DNA from: Sphingobium sp. BYY-5
GTDB taxonomy: Bacteria; Pseudomonadota; Alphaproteobacteria; Sphingomonadales; Sphingomonadaceae
DNA length: 64,000 nt
NCBI RefSeq assembly: GCF_022758885.1
Contig: NZ_JALEBH010000001.1
Coordinates: forward strand, 1,798,001-1,862,000
Reading direction: 5' to 3'
Below the pieces are notes generated by a model. It was not told the DNA's origin. It ran no database searches and worked only from the letters and a program-made list of their open reading frames with translations. This document shows, piece after piece, positions 8,386-16,030 of the stretch. Every line of letters begins with the position of its first letter. The stretch's first letter is position 1. The translations under genes and the position numbers were made by a program.

Positions 8386-8428
8386 CTATTATTATCCGGA
8401 TTATATTGAGTCAATATATCCGGGTAAA
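8386..8428 (-). promoter_or_regulatory. Promoter and palindromic operator of the DUF2239 gene
   Basis: A perfect 17-bp palindrome, TATATTGAGTCAATATA (8402-8418), lies upstream of the DUF2239 start. On the minus strand it overlaps a TATAAT box (complement of 8400-8405) preceded 17 bp upstream by TTTACC (8423-8428); an alternative pair is TTGACT at 8409-8414 and TAATAG at 8386-8391, also 17 bp apart. Either way a bound dimeric repressor would cover the promoter. ATCCGG occurs as a direct repeat on both sides. Confidence 0.5.
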
Positions 8429-8442
8429 ATTAGGGTCACATT

Positions 8443-9219
8443 CTATGCCGGGCGCAGTTCCACCCAGGTCGGGGCGTGATCGCTGGCCTTTTCCCGACCG
8501 CGAAACGCCTTGTCGACCTGCGCGTCGATCAGCCGGTCGGCCGCCGCCGGGCTGAGCAGCAGATGATCGATGCGAAAGCCCGCGTCGCGCGGCCAGGCGT
8601 TCATCTGATAGTCCCAGAAGGTCCAGACCCCGCCCGCCGGGTGCCGGCTGAGGATCGCGTCGGTCCAGCCGTCGCCGAGCAGGCGGCGATAGGCGGCGCG
8701 ACTTTCAGGCTGCATCAGCGCGTCGTCGGCCATGGCCTTGACCGAATAGGTGTCCACGTCGCGCGGGATGACATTATAATCGCCCGCGAGGATAGCCGGC
8801 ACCTCCTCCGCCCAGATTTCGGCGGCGCGGTCGCGCAGCCGCTTCATCCAGCGCAGCTTATAGTCGAATTTGGGGCCGGGCTGCGGATTGCCGTTGGGCA
8901 GGTAGATGCTGGCGACGCGCACGCCCTTCACATCGGCTTCGAGATAGCGGCTATGCTCATCCTCCGGCTCGCCCTCCAGGCCCCGGCGCACCTCGACCGG
9001 GGTTTCGCCGCGCGCGAGGATCGCGACACCATTGAACCCCTTCTGTCCATGCCAGATCACACCATAACCGGCTGCCTCGATATCCTTGACCGGAAAGGTA
9101 TCGTTGGAAGTCTTGATCTCCTGCAGGCAGGCGACGTCCGGCCGCGTTTCGTCCAGCCATTCCAGCAGGCGCGGCAGACGCGCCTTGATGCCGTTGATGT
9201 TGAAGGTGGCGATGCGCAT
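8443..9219 (-). CDS. xthA: Exodeoxyribonuclease III
   Basis: 258-aa AP endonuclease/3'-5' exonuclease of the EEP fold used in base excision repair. Metal and catalytic motifs are visible: the N-terminal FNINGIKAR, LQEIKTSND with the metal-binding Glu at residue 34, the GDYNVIPRDVDTYS block carrying the catalytic Asp and Asn, YQMNAWPRDAGFRIDHLLLS, and the C-terminal SDHAPTWVEL with the catalytic His. Length and motif order match xthA-type enzymes. It is transcribed alone, with a palindromic repeat upstream separating it from the Fe-S carrier gene. Confidence 0.95.
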   Translation of the reverse strand: MRIATFNINGIKARLPRLLEWLDETRPDVACLQEIKTSNDTFPVKDIEAAGYGVIWHGQKGFNGVAILARGETPVEVRRGLEGEPEDEHSRYLEADVKGVRVASIYLPNGNPQPGPKFDYKLRWMKRLRDRAAEIWAEEVPAILAGDYNVIPRDVDTYSVKAMADDALMQPESRAAYRRLLGDGWTDAILSRHPAGGVWTFWDYQMNAWPRDAGFRIDHLLLSPAAADRLIDAQVDKAFRGREKASDHAPTWVELRPA

Positions 9220-9276
9220 GGACTGACCCGATCCCTTTTCGTTCGTGCGGCGTCAAAGCGCTCGCATAATATGGAA

Positions 9277-9353
9277 TGTGCTCCTGCGAAAGCAGGAGCC
9301 TAGGGCCGACCGCAATGCCCTGCATCCTGGGCTCCTGCTTACGCAGGAGCACA
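9277..9353. repeat. Palindromic repeat, TGTGCTCCTGC type
   Basis: Left arm TGTGCTCCTGCGAAAGCAGG starting at 9277 is mirrored by the right arm ending at 9353 with GCAGGAGCACA. Each arm is itself a small hairpin (CTCCTGCGAAAGCAGGAG). It fills the gap between xthA and the Fe-S carrier gene and contains no reading frame. Confidence 0.75.
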
Positions 9354-9363
9354 TCAGTGCGGA

Positions 9364-9690
9364 TCAAACCGAGAAGCTGGTCCCGCAACCGCAGCCGGCG
9401 GTGGCGTTAGGGTTCGTGACCTTGAACGCCTGCCCGCCCAGGTCGGACACGAAATCCACCGCTGAGCCGCGCACCAGGTCGATGCTGACATCATCCACCA
9501 CCAGCGTCACGCCGTCGCGCTCGACCGACAGATCGTCCGCCTCGATCCCCTCGGCCAGGCCGAAGCGATATTGGAAACCCGAACAGCCGCCACCTTCCAC
9601 CGACAGGCGGAGAATGGCGGGCTTGCCCTGCTTGGCGGCGATCGTCGCGACTCGCGCGGCGGCGGAAGGGGTGAGGTCGATGTCGGCCAT
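9364..9690 (-). CDS. erpA: A-type Fe-S cluster carrier protein (ErpA/IscA family)
   Basis: 108-aa A-type carrier that passes Fe-S clusters to apoproteins. The three ligand cysteines are present: Cys36 in GGGCSGFQY and the C-terminal pair in GCGCGTSF at residues 100 and 102. The AVDFVSDLGGQAFKVTNPNA block is typical. No isc or suf operon is adjacent, so it is a stand-alone carrier, as ErpA usually is in Alphaproteobacteria. The choice of ErpA over IscA or SufA rests on context and is less certain than the family. Confidence 0.88.
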   Translation of the reverse strand: MADIDLTPSAAARVATIAAKQGKPAILRLSVEGGGCSGFQYRFGLAEGIEADDLSVERDGVTLVVDDVSIDLVRGSAVDFVSDLGGQAFKVTNPNATAGCGCGTSFSV

Positions 9691-9714
9691 GATGTCCCTT
9701 AGATAGGGTGACGC

Positions 9715-9750
9715 AGAAGGCCCGGCAACCCATGGGGCGCCGGGCCTTCT
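9715..9750 (-). terminator. Strong hairpin, probable transcript end of the M23 peptidase gene
   Basis: A perfect 12-bp stem, AGAAGGCCCGGC (9715-9726) with GCCGGGCCTTCT (9739-9750). It lies 20 bp beyond the stop of the M23 peptidase gene. The following T run is weak, so it may stop transcription only partly or protect the 3' end. Confidence 0.5.
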
Positions 9751-9770
9751 GAAAGAGTTCGGATCAAGGC

Positions 9771-10499
9771 TCAGTCGGCGGCCTTTTCCTCGGCCTTGGT
9801 CGGGCCGCCCATGGCGACCGGCGGCTTGGTGTTCATCGCCACCAGATAGTCGGGACCGGCGACGAAGGGGATGGGATTGATCGCCGTGCCATCGACACGG
9901 ACTTCATAATGGAGGTGGCTGCCGGTCGAACGGCCGGTCGAACCCATGAGGCCGATCAACTGGCCACGCTTCACATAGCTGTTCGCCGCGACCAGCAGCT
10001 TCGACATGTGGCCATAACGGGTTTCCATGCCGCCGCCATGGGTGATCTGGACCAGATTGCCATAGCCGCTGGCCCAGCCGGCGCGGCTGACGACGCCGTC
10101 GGCGGTGGCGTAGATGGGGGTGCCCACGGGGCCGGGAATGTCGATGCCCTTGTGCATCCGCGCGCCGCCGTTGAAGGGGTCGGAACGGACGCCGAAATTG
10201 GAGGTCAGGGTAAGCTTCGCCACGGGACGGCCCGACGGGATATAGGCCGCCGCCTTGGGCGTGCCGTCAAGTCGCTGAAGGCTGGCGAAAAGATCGGAGA
10301 AAGCGAGATCGACCGTGCCCTTCTGGGCAGCGGCAGCAGGTACGTCGCCATAGGGATCATCGTCGTCCGAGGCGGCATGGGCCGGAGCCGCGGCGCAGAG
10401 GGCGCCTGCGATTCCGAAAGCTCCAAAAATTTTCACGAATTTCGACGCGGACTGGAACCTTTGCGATCCGCGCGCATTTAGCGAATGAAAAATCGACAT
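9771..10499 (-). CDS. M23 family metallopeptidase
   Basis: 242-aa exported peptidoglycan hydrolase-like protein. Residues 20-43 form a signal peptide or anchor ending AHAA. The LytM domain occupies about residues 100-220 with the zinc motifs HKGID (His116, Asp120) and SHLHYEV (HLH at 195-197), so it looks catalytically complete. The N-terminal region between signal and peptidase is short and holds the FSDLFASLQRLDG segment. Such proteins cut cell-wall cross-links or activate amidases. It stands alone: 81 bp to the ErpA gene and 110 bp to the DUF455 gene. Confidence 0.9.
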   Translation of the reverse strand: MSIFHSLNARGSQRFQSASKFVKIFGAFGIAGALCAAAPAHAASDDDDPYGDVPAAAAQKGTVDLAFSDLFASLQRLDGTPKAAAYIPSGRPVAKLTLTSNFGVRSDPFNGGARMHKGIDIPGPVGTPIYATADGVVSRAGWASGYGNLVQITHGGGMETRYGHMSKLLVAANSYVKRGQLIGLMGSTGRSTGSHLHYEVRVDGTAINPIPFVAGPDYLVAMNTKPPVAMGGPTKAEEKAAD

Positions 10500-10609
10500 G
10501 CAGACCCCGACTATGTCACCGGAGCCTTAGTGCCTCTCGGTGCTTCCCGTGTTTTGTATTTGGCGACCTAAATCGCCCCCGCTAAGGGATACAGACTGCA
10601 AATCCCGGA

Positions 10610-11419
10610 TCAGGTTGCAAGCGCGGCGTAGAATTCTTCGGTTAAACCGGCCTGTCGACGCGCTGAGTCGTTGAATGGCGGCTTAACGCTGCCGCGAAAA
10701 TGGCGCTTCACAAGCATTTGATAATGTTCGGCGGCCCCCACCCCCAGTCTGTTCGTCGCGACCGTGAACCACTTCGTCCCCGCCGCGACATGGCGAATCT
10801 CATCTGTCATAATCCGCCGCAATAGCCGTGCAGAAATTGGGTCTCCTGCGCCTTCGAAACGCTCGACCGTCGCCGGCGTGATGTCCAGCGCGCGCGCCTC
10901 CAGCACCATGGGCACGATGGCGAGCCGGGCGAGCGCGTCATCCGCCGTCTCGATCGCCGCCTGCCACAGGCCGTCATGCGCGGGCAGCGCACCGTAGAAA
11001 CTGCCCAATTGCCGCAGCCGCCGGTCGAGCAGCGCAAAATGCATCGCCTCCTCCGCCCCGACCTGCATCCATTGATCGGTAAATTCGCGCGGAAATTCCC
11101 CGCCGAAACGCCCGATCAGGTCGAACGCCAGGTCGATCGCGACAAATTCGATATGGGCGATCGCATGGAGCATGGCGATGCGCGCCCGGTCCGAACCCAT
11201 CTTGCCGCGCCGGGGCATCTGGGCGGGCGGCGATAGTTCGGGCGCTTCGGGACGCGCGGGCCGATCAGGCATCACGACATCGAAATCATGCGCCAGCCGC
11301 CCCAGCCGCCAGGCCCGCGCCACCGCGCGCGCCGCCATCAACTTGGCATGGGGGTCAGGCGTCACCATCACATGGGCGCAGGCCGCGCCCACCGTCATGA
11401 TCGAAACCGGCAGGGTCAA
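10610..11419 (-). CDS. DUF455 ferritin-like family protein
   Basis: 269-aa protein of the DUF455 (COG2833) family with a ferritin-like four-helix core. Potential metal ligands occur in the HAIAHIEFVAIDL helix, the VGAEEAMHFALL helix, VLEARALDITP and DEIRHVAAGTKWF, giving the Glu/His spacing of a di-iron site. The function is unproven; an oxygenase or oxidase role is plausible. Its ATG overlaps the stop of bcp by 4 bp (ATGA), so translation is probably coupled. This makes it the third gene of the glnE-bcp-DUF455 chain. Confidence 0.82.
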   Translation of the reverse strand: MTLPVSIMTVGAACAHVMVTPDPHAKLMAARAVARAWRLGRLAHDFDVVMPDRPARPEAPELSPPAQMPRRGKMGSDRARIAMLHAIAHIEFVAIDLAFDLIGRFGGEFPREFTDQWMQVGAEEAMHFALLDRRLRQLGSFYGALPAHDGLWQAAIETADDALARLAIVPMVLEARALDITPATVERFEGAGDPISARLLRRIMTDEIRHVAAGTKWFTVATNRLGVGAAEHYQMLVKRHFRGSVKPPFNDSARRQAGLTEEFYAALAT

Positions 11420-11880
11420 AGCGCCTGCACCGCCTCCAGCACCTGCGCGGCGTGGCCCTTCACCTTGACCTTGGGCCAGACGCGCAGGATCGCGCCGTCC
11501 GCCCCGATCAGGAAAGTCGCCCGCTCGATCCCCATATATTTGCGGCCATAGAGCGACTTTTCGACCCAGGTGCCGAACGCTTCGCAGGCCGCGCCCGGCT
11601 CGTCCGAGGCGAGAAGGACGGTCAGGCCATATTTCTCCGCGAATTTCTTGAGCTTCGCCGGCTTGTCCTTGGAAATGCCGACGACGCGCACCCCGGCGGC
11701 GGCATAATCGGCGGCGAGGACGGTGAAATCCTTCGCCTCATTGGTGCAGCCGGGCGTGTCCGCCTTGGGATAGAAATAGACGACCAACGGCTTGCCCCGG
11801 TAACGGTCCAGCGTGAAGTCGACGCCGTCCGCATCCTTCAGCGCCACGGCGGGGACGCTATCGCCCTGTTCCAGCATCAT
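11416..11880 (-). CDS. bcp: Thioredoxin-dependent peroxiredoxin (BCP family)
   Basis: 154-aa peroxiredoxin that reduces hydroperoxides. The peroxidatic cysteine is Cys45 in the DTPGCTNEAKDF motif, with Thr42 and a downstream Arg in the family positions. The resolving cysteine found five residues later in E. coli BCP is replaced by Lys50, so the enzyme belongs to the atypical or 1-Cys type; another Cys occurs at GAACEAFG. I start it at the ATGATG at 11880, which overlaps the stop of glnE, rather than the longer frame from 11970 that runs inside glnE. It also overlaps the DUF455 start. Confidence 0.88.
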   Translation of the reverse strand: MMLEQGDSVPAVALKDADGVDFTLDRYRGKPLVVYFYPKADTPGCTNEAKDFTVLAADYAAAGVRVVGISKDKPAKLKKFAEKYGLTVLLASDEPGAACEAFGTWVEKSLYGRKYMGIERATFLIGADGAILRVWPKVKVKGHAAQVLEAVQAL

Positions 11881-14567
11881 GTTTCCTCCTGATAGGGCGC
11901 GGCGAGCGCGGCCCAGGCTTCCGCCACGCATTGCCGCGCCTGCGCGTAGCTTGCAAGCAGCCCGTCCCAATCCTGCGCCCCGCAGGCGCGCGCGACCAGC
12001 GGCCGGGTGGCCTCCGGCGGTTCGGTCGACTTGGGCGAGACCAGGCGCGAAACGACCAGATAGCGGGTGATGAGGTCGTGCGCGGCAATCAGGTCGGCGG
12101 GCAGATGACCGGCCGCGACCAGGGCGGCCAGCGCGTTGGAAAGATCGGGGTCGAACGCCGTGCCATGGCGAAACTGGGTGATGTGGATCAGGAACTCCAG
12201 ATCGACCAGACCGCCCGGCACCAGCTTCACGTCCATATCGCTGGCTGGCGGCTTGTGGCGGGCGATGTCGCCGCGCATCTTCACCGCCTGCCGTGCGAGC
12301 TGGTCGAAGTCGCGCGGGCGCTGGAGCGTTTCGGCAAGGATGGCGTCCATCGCCGCCCGCGCCTGGTCCGACCCGAAGACCGGACGGGCGCGGGTAAGCG
12401 CCAGATGCTCCCAGGTCCAGGCTTCCTCCCGCTGATAACGGGCGAAACTGTCGAGACTGACCGCCAGCAACCCCTGCGCGCCGGACGGACGAAGGCGGGT
12501 ATCGACCTCATAGAGCGGGCCGGACGCGGTGTGGACCGAAAGCGCGTTGGTGATGCGCTGGCCCAGGCGGTTGAAATATTGGGTGGCGCCCAGCGGCTTC
12601 GGCCCATCCGATTCGGTCGCGAAGTCGCCGGTAAAAAGATAGACGAGATCAAGGTCGGAGGCGTGGGTCAGCACCCCGCCGCCCATGCGGCCAAGCGCCA
12701 GGATGAGCATTTCGCCACCCGGCACCTTGCCATGGGCGGCTTCGAACTGGACGACGGTGCCACTGGCCAGCGCCTCGATCGCAGCTTGCGCGACGCGGCC
12801 ATAGCCCCGGCCCGCCTCCAGCGGATCGCCGCCGCGGATGATCTGCGCGCCCAGCGCGAAGCGGCGGTCGCCCACGCGCTGGCGCACGCGATCGAGCAGC
12901 GCCTGATAATCCTCGCCCGGCTCCAGCGCGCCAAGCTGCTGCGCCAATATCTCCACCGGCGGTGGCGGGTCGAAGGCGGTCGCGTCGATCAGCCCGTCGA
13001 TCAGCTCCGCCCGGCGGCCGAGCGCATCGGCCAGGGTGGGCGCGTGGCTCAATATCTCCGCCAGCAGTTCGACCAGCGCCGGGCGGGCGGCGAGCAGCTT
13101 GAAGAAATTGATCGCGCTCGGCAGGCGGGCGATCATGTCGTCGAGCCGGTTGAGCGCGCGCGAGGGATCGGGCGCCTTGGCGAGCGTGCGCATCAGGCCA
13201 GGCAGCAGCGCCTCCAGCGCTTCCCGCGAAGGCGCGTTGCGCAGCGCGCGGATCGTGCCGCCGCGCCAGCGGGCGATGCGCGCCAGCGGTGTTTCGGGAT
13301 CGACGAAGCCGATCTCGATCAACTGTTCCTTCAGCCGGTCCTCATCGTGCGAGAGGGAGGCATCCGCCTTTTCGGGACTGAGCCGGTCATAGTTGCGGCC
13401 TACCCATTCGACCTGCGGGCGTAGCAGGTCCAGCAGCGCGGCGCCGTCGGACAGGCCATGGAGCCGCGCGACATTATCGAGCGACTCCGCCGACTTGGGC
13501 AGTTCATGGGTCTGGCGATCCTCCACCATCTGGAGGCGATGCTCGATCATGCGGAAGAGGATATAGGCTTCGTCCAGACGGGTGGCGACGTCGCCTTCGA
13601 TCACGTTGGCGGCGGCCAGCGCCCGCAGCGCCTCGCGCGTATTGCCCGACCGGAGCGAGGGATCACGGCCGCCATGGATGAGCTGATGCACCTGCGCGAA
13701 AAATTCGACCTCACGGATGCCGCCGCGCCCGCGTTTCAGATCATAGCCGGGGCCGAACGCCTGGCCCTGCGCATAATGGTCGCGGATGCGGCGGCTGATA
13801 TCGACGATCGCGTCGATCGCGCCGAAATCCAGGCTGCGCCGCCAGACAAAGGGACGGATCTGGCGCATGAAATAGTCGCCCAGGCTGAGGTCGCCAGCCG
13901 CAGGCCGGGCGCGGATGAAGGCGGCCTGTTCCCAGCCCATGGCGGTCGATTCATAATAGCCGATCGCCGCCTCCACCGGCAGCGCGATCGGCGTGGCCTC
14001 CGGCGAAGGCCGCAGGCGCAGGTCAACGCGAAAGACATAGCCGTCGCCGTCGCGGGCGGTGAGCAATTCGCTGACCCGCCGACCGATGCGCACGGCGGCG
14101 TCGGCAACATCCTCCCGCTCGCCATGCGGCAGCGTGGTGGGATCATAGAGCAGGATCGGGTCGATGTCCGACGAATAGTTGAGTTCGCGGCTGCCGTGCT
14201 TGCCCAGCGCCAGCACGACGAACCCGCGATGCTCGGCATCGGGATAACGTTCCCGCATCGCGGTGGCGAGCGCTTCCTCCAGCGCCTGGTCGGCGAAGTC
14301 GGACAGGGTGCGCGTCACCCGGTCGAGATCCCAGGCGCCCGCAAGATCGGCCGCCGCTACGGCGAGCGCAATCGCCCCGCGCCGTTGCCGGAGCGAACGG
14401 ACGATACTAGCCTCCGGGCCGCCCGCAGCCTGCGCGGCGCCCAGCGCGGCGTCGAAATCGCCCGCCGCCAGCCGCTCGGTCACGGCGGGGAAACGGTCGA
14501 GCGCGCGGGCCAGAAAGGGCGAATGCGCCCGGATGCGCGCCTGCGTTTCCTGCCAGTTCGTCACCAT
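11877..14567 (-). CDS. glnE: Bifunctional glutamine synthetase adenylyltransferase/deadenylase
   Basis: 896-aa GlnE, which adds AMP to or removes it from glutamine synthetase in response to PII and glutamine. Two nucleotidyltransferase domains are visible, each with its signature: LGKHGSRELNYSSDIDPILLYD near residues 120-140 (N-terminal, deadenylylating) and LGRMGGGVLTHASDLDLVYLF near 620-640 (C-terminal, adenylylating), with helical linkers between. The C terminus includes DVKLVPGGLVDLEFLIH. Slightly shorter than the E. coli protein. It starts the chain with bcp and DUF455, linked by overlapping start and stop codons, an unusual partner set for nitrogen control. Confidence 0.95.
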   Translation of the reverse strand: MVTNWQETQARIRAHSPFLARALDRFPAVTERLAAGDFDAALGAAQAAGGPEASIVRSLRQRRGAIALAVAAADLAGAWDLDRVTRTLSDFADQALEEALATAMRERYPDAEHRGFVVLALGKHGSRELNYSSDIDPILLYDPTTLPHGEREDVADAAVRIGRRVSELLTARDGDGYVFRVDLRLRPSPEATPIALPVEAAIGYYESTAMGWEQAAFIRARPAAGDLSLGDYFMRQIRPFVWRRSLDFGAIDAIVDISRRIRDHYAQGQAFGPGYDLKRGRGGIREVEFFAQVHQLIHGGRDPSLRSGNTREALRALAAANVIEGDVATRLDEAYILFRMIEHRLQMVEDRQTHELPKSAESLDNVARLHGLSDGAALLDLLRPQVEWVGRNYDRLSPEKADASLSHDEDRLKEQLIEIGFVDPETPLARIARWRGGTIRALRNAPSREALEALLPGLMRTLAKAPDPSRALNRLDDMIARLPSAINFFKLLAARPALVELLAEILSHAPTLADALGRRAELIDGLIDATAFDPPPPVEILAQQLGALEPGEDYQALLDRVRQRVGDRRFALGAQIIRGGDPLEAGRGYGRVAQAAIEALASGTVVQFEAAHGKVPGGEMLILALGRMGGGVLTHASDLDLVYLFTGDFATESDGPKPLGATQYFNRLGQRITNALSVHTASGPLYEVDTRLRPSGAQGLLAVSLDSFARYQREEAWTWEHLALTRARPVFGSDQARAAMDAILAETLQRPRDFDQLARQAVKMRGDIARHKPPASDMDVKLVPGGLVDLEFLIHITQFRHGTAFDPDLSNALAALVAAGHLPADLIAAHDLITRYLVVSRLVSPKSTEPPEATRPLVARACGAQDWDGLLASYAQARQCVAEAWAALAAPYQEET

Positions 14568-14614
14568 CGTCTCTCCTTTCCGGGGCCTATCGCGCGCACA
14601 TGCGACGAATGCCA

Positions 14615-14639
14615 GAAACTTTTCAGCAAGATGGTCGTT
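14615..14639 (+). promoter_or_regulatory. Possible EcfG-type general stress promoter
   Basis: GAAAC at 14615-14619 and CGTT at 14636-14639 are separated by 16 bases. The alphaproteobacterial general stress sigma factor EcfG recognises GGAAC-N16/17-CGTT, so this differs by one base. It lies immediately upstream of the NepR-like gene, and NepR genes are commonly under EcfG control. Confidence 0.5.
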
Positions 14640-14648
14640 TGTGGGTAG

Positions 14649-14840
14649 ATGGAAATGCAGCGCAAATCTCTGGATCGAGCGGTACTGGGGCGGGACGGCG
14701 AACGCGGCCGAATCGTCACCGTTGGCCTGCCGCTACCCTATGAGGGCGTCGGCAATGCGCTCCGTTCCACCTATGCGCCGCCGTGCGACGCAGTTCCCGA
14801 TGACATGATGGCGCTGCTCACCAAGCTGGACCGGTTTTAG
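14649..14840 (+). CDS. nepR: NepR-like anti-sigma factor
   Basis: 63-aa protein whose C-terminal half matches the NepR signature: G34-x-G-N-A-LRSTY, then AVPDDMMALLTKL at about 48-60. NepR binds and inhibits the extracytoplasmic sigma factor EcfG and is released by phosphorylated PhyR in the general stress response. Here it stands alone between glnE and a zinc peptidase gene, with no ecfG, phyR or histidine kinase beside it, so it is probably an additional paralogue rather than the main nepR. ATG at 14655 is an alternative start. A possible EcfG promoter lies just upstream. Confidence 0.68.
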   Translation: MEMQRKSLDRAVLGRDGERGRIVTVGLPLPYEGVGNALRSTYAPPCDAVPDDMMALLTKLDRF

Positions 14841-14847
14841 GGCGAAG

Positions 14848-15005
14848 CGATATTCCCCGTTTTAGGGGCTTCCTGCCTGGTCATGCCGGACTTGATCCGG
14901 CATCCAGGGCCACAAAGGGCAACACCTGCGACTCTGGATGCCGGATCAAGTCCGGCATGACGCTAAAAATGGGAATAAGGCTTCTGCTTTAACCTGAATG
15001 TCGAT
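14848..15005. mobile_element. Second, diverged copy of the MITE-like element
   Basis: Shares with the copy at 7680-7825 the left segment GTTTTAGG-GCTTCCT, the CATGCCGGA/TCCGGCATGACG palindrome and the right segment AAGGCTTCTGCTTTA followed by CCTGAATGTCGAT. The left terminus is degraded (CGATATTCCCCG instead of CGACATTCACGG) and the interior is longer, with an extra ATCCAGG/CTGGAT palindrome. It fills the gap between nepR and the zinc peptidase gene. Confidence 0.5.
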
Positions 15006-15031
15006 CCGCCGCAGGGCAGGCGGCGTCCGTA

Positions 15032-15919
15032 TCAGATCACGCCCTTGAAAGTGTTGCACTGGGCGGGATCGCCCGTGGACAGCCCCTTGCGCAGCCATTC
15101 CACCCGCTGCGCGCTGGTGCCGTGAGTGAAGCTCTCCGGCACCGGCCGCCGCCCGGCCGATTTCTGCAACGTATCGTCGCCGATCGCCTGCGCTGCCGTC
15201 ATGCCTTCTTCCAGATCGCCCGCTTCCATGAGGCCGGTGCGCTTGGCCCAGACGCCGGCATAGCAGTCCGCCTGCAGTTCCACATTCACCTGCAGGGCAT
15301 TGCCCGCCGCTTCGCTGACGCGGCGCTGCTGCTGGTTCACCTGGCCCAGCGTGCCTTCCAGATCCTGGATATGGTGGCCGACCTCATGCGCGATCACATA
15401 GGCCTGCGCGAAATCGCCCGGCGCGCCGAAGCGCTGGCGCAGTTCGGTGAAGAAATCGGTGTCGAGATAGACCTTCTGGTCGTTGGGGCAATAAAATGGC
15501 CCCATGGCGCTCTGCGCCGCGCCGCAGCCGGACATGCCGTTTTGCGAATAGAAGGACAGGACCGTCGGCTTATATTGCTGGCCGGCCTGCTGGAAAATCT
15601 GCCCCCAGACCCGCTCGGTCGATCCCAGCACCTTGAGCGACCAATGCTGGATTTCGGTCAGCTTGCGCGCATCCTGACTGGCCGAGGAGCTTTGCGGCAC
15701 GGGTTGCTGCTGCCCACCCCCGCCGACCAGGCTCAAGGGGTTCATGCCCATCACCATCATGATGATCAGCACGACGACGATGCCGCCACAACCGAACCGG
15801 CTGCCGATCAGGGGCAGCAACATGCCCAGGCCGCCGCCCAGCCCGCCGCCGCCGAAACCGCCGCTGCGGCCGTCCTGGACCTCGAAATTGCTGCTTTCCT
15901 GTTCGTCGTCGAGCCGCAT
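15032..15919 (-). CDS. Neutral zinc metallopeptidase (YpfJ family)
   Basis: 295-aa membrane-anchored protein of the putative neutral zinc metallopeptidase family. Residues 1-30 are Gly-rich, a single membrane segment spans about 44-60, and the C-terminal domain carries the zinc motif HEVGHH at 178-183 and ELQADCYAG, where the Glu would be the third ligand. Conserved cysteines flank the FYCPNDQKVYLDT block. Substrate unknown. I start it at the ATG at 15919 (MRLDDEQESS) with an upstream GGGAGGGT Shine-Dalgarno; the much longer in-frame extension runs antisense to the patatin gene and is spurious. Confidence 0.88.
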   Translation of the reverse strand: MRLDDEQESSNFEVQDGRSGGFGGGGLGGGLGMLLPLIGSRFGCGGIVVVLIIMMVMGMNPLSLVGGGGQQQPVPQSSSASQDARKLTEIQHWSLKVLGSTERVWGQIFQQAGQQYKPTVLSFYSQNGMSGCGAAQSAMGPFYCPNDQKVYLDTDFFTELRQRFGAPGDFAQAYVIAHEVGHHIQDLEGTLGQVNQQQRRVSEAAGNALQVNVELQADCYAGVWAKRTGLMEAGDLEEGMTAAQAIGDDTLQKSAGRRPVPESFTHGTSAQRVEWLRKGLSTGDPAQCNTFKGVI

Positions 15920-16030
15920 CGCACCCTCCCTGTCCTGTCCCCTGCCTACGCGATTCATGCGTCGCGGGAAACCGTCTGCCGACGGGAAGGTTGCGGCAAA
16001 CCGTGATTTGTTACGAGACATTAAGTTGGA

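Noticed and set aside
11931..13424. A 497-aa open frame antisense to glnE
   Set aside because: High-GC shadow frame rich in Arg and His with no domain; glnE on the other strand is unmistakable.
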